A DNA stretch of 9,269 nt, from contig SPBY01000086.1 of the NCBI GenBank assembly GCA_004525825.1, positions 1-9,269 on the forward strand. The letters run 5' to 3'. Positions 5,673-9,269 of this stretch are shown one piece after another. The notes beneath the pieces were generated by a model, which saw only the letters and a program-made list of their open reading frames with translations, was not told the origin of the DNA and searched no databases. Made by a program: the position numbers and the translations under genes. Source of the DNA: Bacteroidia bacterium. Its GTDB lineage: Bacteria; Bacteroidota; Bacteroidia; Bacteroidales; GCA-2748055. Position 1 is the stretch's first letter; the number at the start of each line of letters is the position of its first letter.

Positions 5673-8498
5673 TTATAGGGTTTTAGGTTTCTCTTTGTCA
5701 AAATAGTGGTGCTGCTTCAGAATCTCTTTCCGGGAACTCCCAATCACGCACTGAAGGCCGCAGTAAACATTTAGCAATTCACAGGTGCATTCACGGAATA
5801 CTTTACCGATGATCTCATTCTGGCTGATCTCGTGCAGCTTGAAAAGACCGGTGGCCGGACTCCCCGAGGGTAGTCTGGTGACAGGGATAATCTCAATATT
5901 TTTCATGGCATTCCGGATGAAGTACCAGGCCCCCATGTTCTCAGGTTCTTCCTGTACCCAAAGCGTGAGCATGTTGTTGCGGTACTTCTCAAGGATCCCA
6001 AGGACCTCTTTTTCGGGGAAGGGGAAAATCTGGTCCAGCCTGATCAGGGCAATGTCTTTAACTCCCAGTTTCTGTTTCCGGGCCAACAGATCATAGTAAA
6101 TCTTTCCGCTGCAAAATACCACCCTTCTCACCTCATCCACCTCGTTATCATAGTCGTCATACACTTGAACGAACCTTCCCTGCTCCAGGTCCCCGAGGCC
6201 GGATACACATTGGGGATGACGCAGCAGGCTTTTGGGTGTAAATACCACCAGGGGTACCCGCGAGTGCTTTTTCATATGGTTCCGTAAAGCATGGAACAGG
6301 TTGGCCGGTGTGGTGGGATTGATGATATGCATGTTGAGGTTTGCAGCCAGGATCAGGAAGCGTTCAATCCGGGCACTTGAGTGTTCTGGTCCCTGTCCTT
6401 CAAAACCATGGGGAAGATAAAGCACCAATCCGTTCATTACTCCCCATTTCTCCTCGGCGCTGGATATGTACTGGTCCAGGATAACCTGGGCCACATTGAC
6501 AAAATCTCCGAATTGCGCTTCCCAGATGGTCAGGCTCTTCTGACAAGCCATGGCATAACCATACTCAAAACCAAGGACACCGTATTCATTCAGGGGTGAA
6601 TTATATATGTTGAACGGCGCCTGATCTTTCTTCAGGTATTTTAAAGGGAAGTAGATTTCAGTGGTCTCATCCATCACCATTCCGGCATGCCTGTGAGAAA
6701 ACGTTCCCCGGATAGAATCCTGACCGCTGATCCTGACCGGATAATCCTCCAGCAGAAGCGATCCGTAAGCCAATAACTCCCCCAGTGCCCAGTCCACGCG
6801 GTCTTCACTGATCATCCTGGCACGCTCCTCCACCAGTTTGAGGGTTTTCTTAAAGAACACCAGATCGTCTGGCAGGGTGTTCATCTTCTCCGATATATAA
6901 TGGAGGGTCTGGGAGGAAACACCCGTTTCTACCGGCTCTTCAAAATCCTTCTCAGTGGCGTATTCCATTCCTTCCCACTGGTCCTTCATAAATTGCTGAA
7001 TGGTAACCTTCCTCTCTTTCCTGGAGGTATCGAGACTTTTCTCCAGCCTGCTGTCAAGTTCGGCCTCGGTCTCACTCACATCCTTCTGGGACAGCACTCT
7101 ATCCTGTATAAGTGTTTTGCTGTAGATATCCCTGAGATTGGGATGGCTTTCAATGGCTTTATAGAGCGTGGGTTGAGTAAATCTTGGTTCATCTCCTTCG
7201 TTGTGACCATATTTGCGATAGGCAAGGATGTCGATAAATACATCCGAATGAAAGAGTTGGCGGTACTCAAGGGCCATGCGGATCACATGGACCAGGCCCT
7301 CCACATCGTCGCCGTTTACATGCCAGATAGGAGCTTTTGTTACTTTGCCCACATCGGTGCAGTAAGTACTTGAACGTGCATCCAGGTAGTTGGTGGTAAA
7401 ACCAATCTGGTTATTGATCACCAGGTGAATGGTCCCTCCGGTTTTATATCCATCCAGCTCCGACATCTGCACCACCTCATAGACCACACCCTGTCCGGCA
7501 ATAGCCGCATCCCCATGAATTATGATGGGTACCAGTTTGTTGTTGTCTCCCCCGTACATGTGATCGATCCTTGCCCGGGAAACCCCTTCGATGATGGGTG
7601 CAGACGATTCCAGATGTGAAGGATTGGGGACAATGTTCAGTATCACATCCCGACCTTCCGGGGTTCTAATGGAATTGCCGTAACCAAGGTGGTATTTCAC
7701 ATCGCCCAAACTGATCCGGTCTTCGTAGGATTCTCCTTCAAACTCCTTGAAAATTTTTGCTGCTGGTTTCCTCAGCACGCTGGCCAGCACATTGAGACGT
7801 CCCCTGTGTGCCATTCCAATATTGAACTCCTTTACTCCAAGTCCGGCACCGGTATCCACCAGGTCGTTAAGTGCAGGGATCAAAATTTCAGCACCCTCCA
7901 GTGAAAAACGCTTTTGACCCACAAACTTATTGTGAATAAATTTTTCAAATCCCACCGCATCCTTCAGATGGTGCCATATCCGTATTTTCTCTTCGGGGGT
8001 AAACAGGGTCCTGTTAGAGCCTTTTTCAATTCGTTCGGTAAGCCAGGCAGTCTTCTCAGGACTCCGGATAAACATAAATTCCGAGCCGATGTGTCCGCAA
8101 TAGGTTTTTTTCAGGTATTGGACAATGTCGCCGAGCTTTGCTTTGCCACAGCCAATCTCCCTTCCGGCATGGTAGGTAGTTTCCAGATTGGATTCCGATA
8201 GACCATAATTCTCCAGGTCGAGTGTGGGGAAATACTTTCGACGCGTGCGTACCGGGTTGGTTTCTGTGAAAAGATGTCCCCGTTTCCGGTAACCATTGAT
8301 CAGGTTGATTACCTTGAACTCCTCATCGAAGGTGAGGGATTCGGATTCGGGGTGACTGAAGTCACGTCTTGCAAGGTCGAAGCCCTGGAAAAAGTGGTGC
8401 CAGCTGGGGTCGATTGAATTGGGATCTACCCTGTATTTTTGATAAAGCTCATCGACCGCTTCCGTGTCGAGATGCTGCAAAAACGATAAGTCGTCCAT
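5673..8498 (-). CDS. sucA: 2-oxoglutarate dehydrogenase E1 component
   Basis: E1 is the thiamine diphosphate enzyme that decarboxylates 2-oxoglutarate and passes the succinyl unit to the E2 lipoyl arm; it is the entry step of the complex in the TCA cycle. The 941 residues show the N-terminal E2-binding segment with DELYQKYRVDPNSIDPSWHHFF (16-37, shown in part in relatives), then NIGMAHRGRLN with the active-site His231 (226-236), and NPSHLE with His295. The ThDP and Mg site is HGDAAIAGQG (328-337, Asp330) with INNQIGF (361-367). The transketolase-like pyrimidine domain holds GQDSIRGTFSHRHA (592-605), NSPLNEYGVLGFEYGY (633-648) and EAQFGDFVNVAQ (660-671). The conserved C-terminal PSGSPATG is at 877-884. 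After it comes an extra tail to 941 with Cys904, 906, 913 and 917, which E. coli SucA lacks. ATG at 8498 gives the expected N-terminus. The reading frame is intact throughout. E2 follows one base downstream; the E3 gene is not in the window. Confidence 0.97.
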   Translation of the reverse strand: MDDLSFLQHLDTEAVDELYQKYRVDPNSIDPSWHHFFQGFDLARRDFSHPESESLTFDEEFKVINLINGYRKRGHLFTETNPVRTRRKYFPTLDLENYGLSESNLETTYHAGREIGCGKAKLGDIVQYLKKTYCGHIGSEFMFIRSPEKTAWLTERIEKGSNRTLFTPEEKIRIWHHLKDAVGFEKFIHNKFVGQKRFSLEGAEILIPALNDLVDTGAGLGVKEFNIGMAHRGRLNVLASVLRKPAAKIFKEFEGESYEDRISLGDVKYHLGYGNSIRTPEGRDVILNIVPNPSHLESSAPIIEGVSRARIDHMYGGDNNKLVPIIIHGDAAIAGQGVVYEVVQMSELDGYKTGGTIHLVINNQIGFTTNYLDARSSTYCTDVGKVTKAPIWHVNGDDVEGLVHVIRMALEYRQLFHSDVFIDILAYRKYGHNEGDEPRFTQPTLYKAIESHPNLRDIYSKTLIQDRVLSQKDVSETEAELDSRLEKSLDTSRKERKVTIQQFMKDQWEGMEYATEKDFEEPVETGVSSQTLHYISEKMNTLPDDLVFFKKTLKLVEERARMISEDRVDWALGELLAYGSLLLEDYPVRISGQDSIRGTFSHRHAGMVMDETTEIYFPLKYLKKDQAPFNIYNSPLNEYGVLGFEYGYAMACQKSLTIWEAQFGDFVNVAQVILDQYISSAEEKWGVMNGLVLYLPHGFEGQGPEHSSARIERFLILAANLNMHIINPTTPANLFHALRNHMKKHSRVPLVVFTPKSLLRHPQCVSGLGDLEQGRFVQVYDDYDNEVDEVRRVVFCSGKIYYDLLARKQKLGVKDIALIRLDQIFPFPEKEVLGILEKYRNNMLTLWVQEEPENMGAWYFIRNAMKNIEIIPVTRLPSGSPATGLFKLHEISQNEIIGKVFRECTCELLNVYCGLQCVIGSSRKEILKQHHYFDKEKPKTL

Positions 8499-8518
8499 TT
8501 TACAACTTGTCCGGATTT

Positions 8519-8526
8519 TAAAAGTA
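8519..8526 (-). promoter_or_regulatory. Possible -7 element upstream of the E1 gene
   Basis: The 66-base gap between the DHOD-like stop and the E1 start contains, on the minus strand, TACTTTTA, a 7-of-8 match to the Bacteroidota -7 consensus TAnnTTTG, about 20 bases before the ATG. No -33 TTG sits at the expected spacing, so it is weak. Without it, E1 and E2 would be read from a promoter upstream of the DHOD-like gene, beyond the window. No hairpin terminator is visible in the gap. Confidence 0.25.
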
Positions 8527-8564
8527 ACAAACAGGCATCCGATTTGTTCCTGAATATAGGCTAT

Positions 8565-9269
8565 TTACCTGATTTCACTGAAATGCTTCATGAACTGCAT
8601 CCGCTCAAAAGCGGAGGGATCATCTCCGTATCCACCGGAAACTTTTCCCCTGAACTGCTCCAATGAATCGAATCCCTTGTCGGTCATCCAGGCATTTATC
8701 TTGGTTAGTATTTTGTTAATCTGCACAGGACCATTCTTATACAATGTCGATGCCACCTGGATGGCCCTTGCTCCCGCCAGCAACATTTTAATCACATCTT
8801 CGCCATTGTGAATGCCCGTAGAGGCAGCAAGGCCGCAATTGACTCTTTCTGACATAATGGCTATCCAACGAAGGGTCTCATGCTGTTCCTCGCGGGTAGA
8901 AAACAAATTGGCAGCAGTGAGTGCCATCTTTTCGATATCAATGTCAGGAGTATAGAACCTGTTGAACAAAACCATGGCTGAAATCCCCGTTTCAGATAGA
9001 GCCTTTAAAGAGAGCCCCATGCGCGTGAAGTATTTGCCCACCTTGATGGCCACCGGTATTTTCACAGTAGCCAGTACTTTTTCAATGATTCTGAAATAGG
9101 CCTTCTCAAACTCTTTGTTGGAAAAGTCGGCCGGGTTGAGGAAGATATTTAATTCCAGGGCATCGGCTCCTGCCTCCTCCATTTTTCGGGTAAAGTGGAT
9201 CCAGTCCTCATTTGAAATGCAGTTGATGCTTCCAATGATGGGGATGGAGGTGGCCTTTTTGGCTTCGCC
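8565..9269 (-). CDS. Dihydroorotate dehydrogenase-like FMN protein, 5' end cut by window edge
   Basis: The frame is open to the right edge, giving 234 residues of a protein that in relatives is about 325 long; the N-terminus lies outside. Just inside the edge are IPIIGSINC and an EEAGADALELNIF strand, then the FMN-binding lysine strand IPVAIKVGKYF, VLFNRFYTPDID, the phosphate-binding segment LAASTGIHNGEDVIKMLLAGA and a C-terminal ALYKNG-type helix (here STLYKNGPVQIN). The layout is that of a class 1 dihydroorotate dehydrogenase TIM barrel. In true class 1A enzymes the strand reads ELNLSCPN with a catalytic Cys; here it reads ELNIFLNP with Leu at that place (codon 9138-9140). It may therefore not act on dihydroorotate, and pyrD is not a safe name. 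It is read in the same direction as E1, 66 bases upstream. The ATG at 9180-9182 is internal: homology runs on upstream of it. Confidence 0.88.
   Translation of the reverse strand, partial: GEAKKATSIPIIGSINCISNEDWIHFTRKMEEAGADALELNIFLNPADFSNKEFEKAYFRIIEKVLATVKIPVAIKVGKYFTRMGLSLKALSETGISAMVLFNRFYTPDIDIEKMALTAANLFSTREEQHETLRWIAIMSERVNCGLAASTGIHNGEDVIKMLLAGARAIQVASTLYKNGPVQINKILTKINAWMTDKGFDSLEQFRGKVSGGYGDDPSAFERMQFMKHFSEIR

Noticed and set aside
5672..5701. Longer N-terminus for E2 from an ATG at 5701
   Set aside because: It would overlap the E1 end and add ten residues before the conserved MALEIKIPSPGES start; the ATG at 5671 fits the family better.
6900..7373. 157-codon open frame on the plus strand opposite the E1 gene
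   Set aside because: Fully inside the conserved E1 coding region on the other strand; no start signal and no recognisable protein features.
9180..9182. ATG at 9180-9182 as the true start of the DHOD-like gene
   Set aside because: The frame stays open for 29 more codons to the window edge, and they encode a conserved family strand (IPIIGSINC), so the gene is simply cut by the edge.
1..9269. CRISPR arrays, tRNA or rRNA genes, insertion sequences, prophage or defence genes
   Set aside because: Reading both strands I saw no regular direct repeats, tRNA-like folds, terminal inverted repeats or transposase-like proteins; nearly all bases are explained by housekeeping and envelope genes, with no gap over 300 bases.

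Overview
The window looks like ordinary chromosomal sequence from a member of the Bacteroidota, probably Bacteroidales or Marinilabiliales. This rests on several signs. Starts lack clear Shine-Dalgarno sequences. One promoter fits the Bacteroidota -33/-7 consensus almost perfectly (GTTG, 20-base spacer, TATTTTTG). There is a lipoprotein with an acidic SDD stretch just after its lipobox cysteine. The glycosyltransferase and the dihydroorotate dehydrogenase-like protein also resemble Bacteroidota versions. I see no mobile element, CRISPR array, tRNA, rRNA, phage gene or defence island.

Layout from left to right: the 3' end of an mltG-like gene (+, to 148) converges on murB (-, 174-1187), so two peptidoglycan genes sit tail to tail. 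murB diverges from a three-gene plus-strand run: a GT4 glycosyltransferase with a TTG start (1283-2404), a secreted thioredoxin-domain protein with an unrecognised C-terminal region (2452-3651), and a lipoprotein with YD-like repeats (3721-4422) that has its own promoter. This run converges, with only 7 bases between stops, on a minus-strand block. In transcription order that block is a dihydroorotate dehydrogenase-like gene cut by the right edge (8565-9269), 2-oxoglutarate dehydrogenase E1 (5673-8498) and its E2 succinyltransferase (4430-5671). E1 and E2 are separated by one base.

Functionally the window combines cell-wall synthesis (MurB, MltG), envelope functions (glycosyltransferase, periplasmic thioredoxin-fold protein, lipoprotein) and central metabolism (the E1 and E2 parts of the TCA-cycle 2-oxoglutarate dehydrogenase complex; the E3 gene is not here). 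I did not find a convincing new multi-gene system. The points most worth a second look are small departures from the family norm: an E1 C-terminal tail with four cysteines, an E2 peripheral subunit-binding domain lacking the usual Gly-Arg loop, a DHOD-like protein with Leu where class 1A enzymes have the catalytic Cys, and two envelope proteins with unassigned domains.
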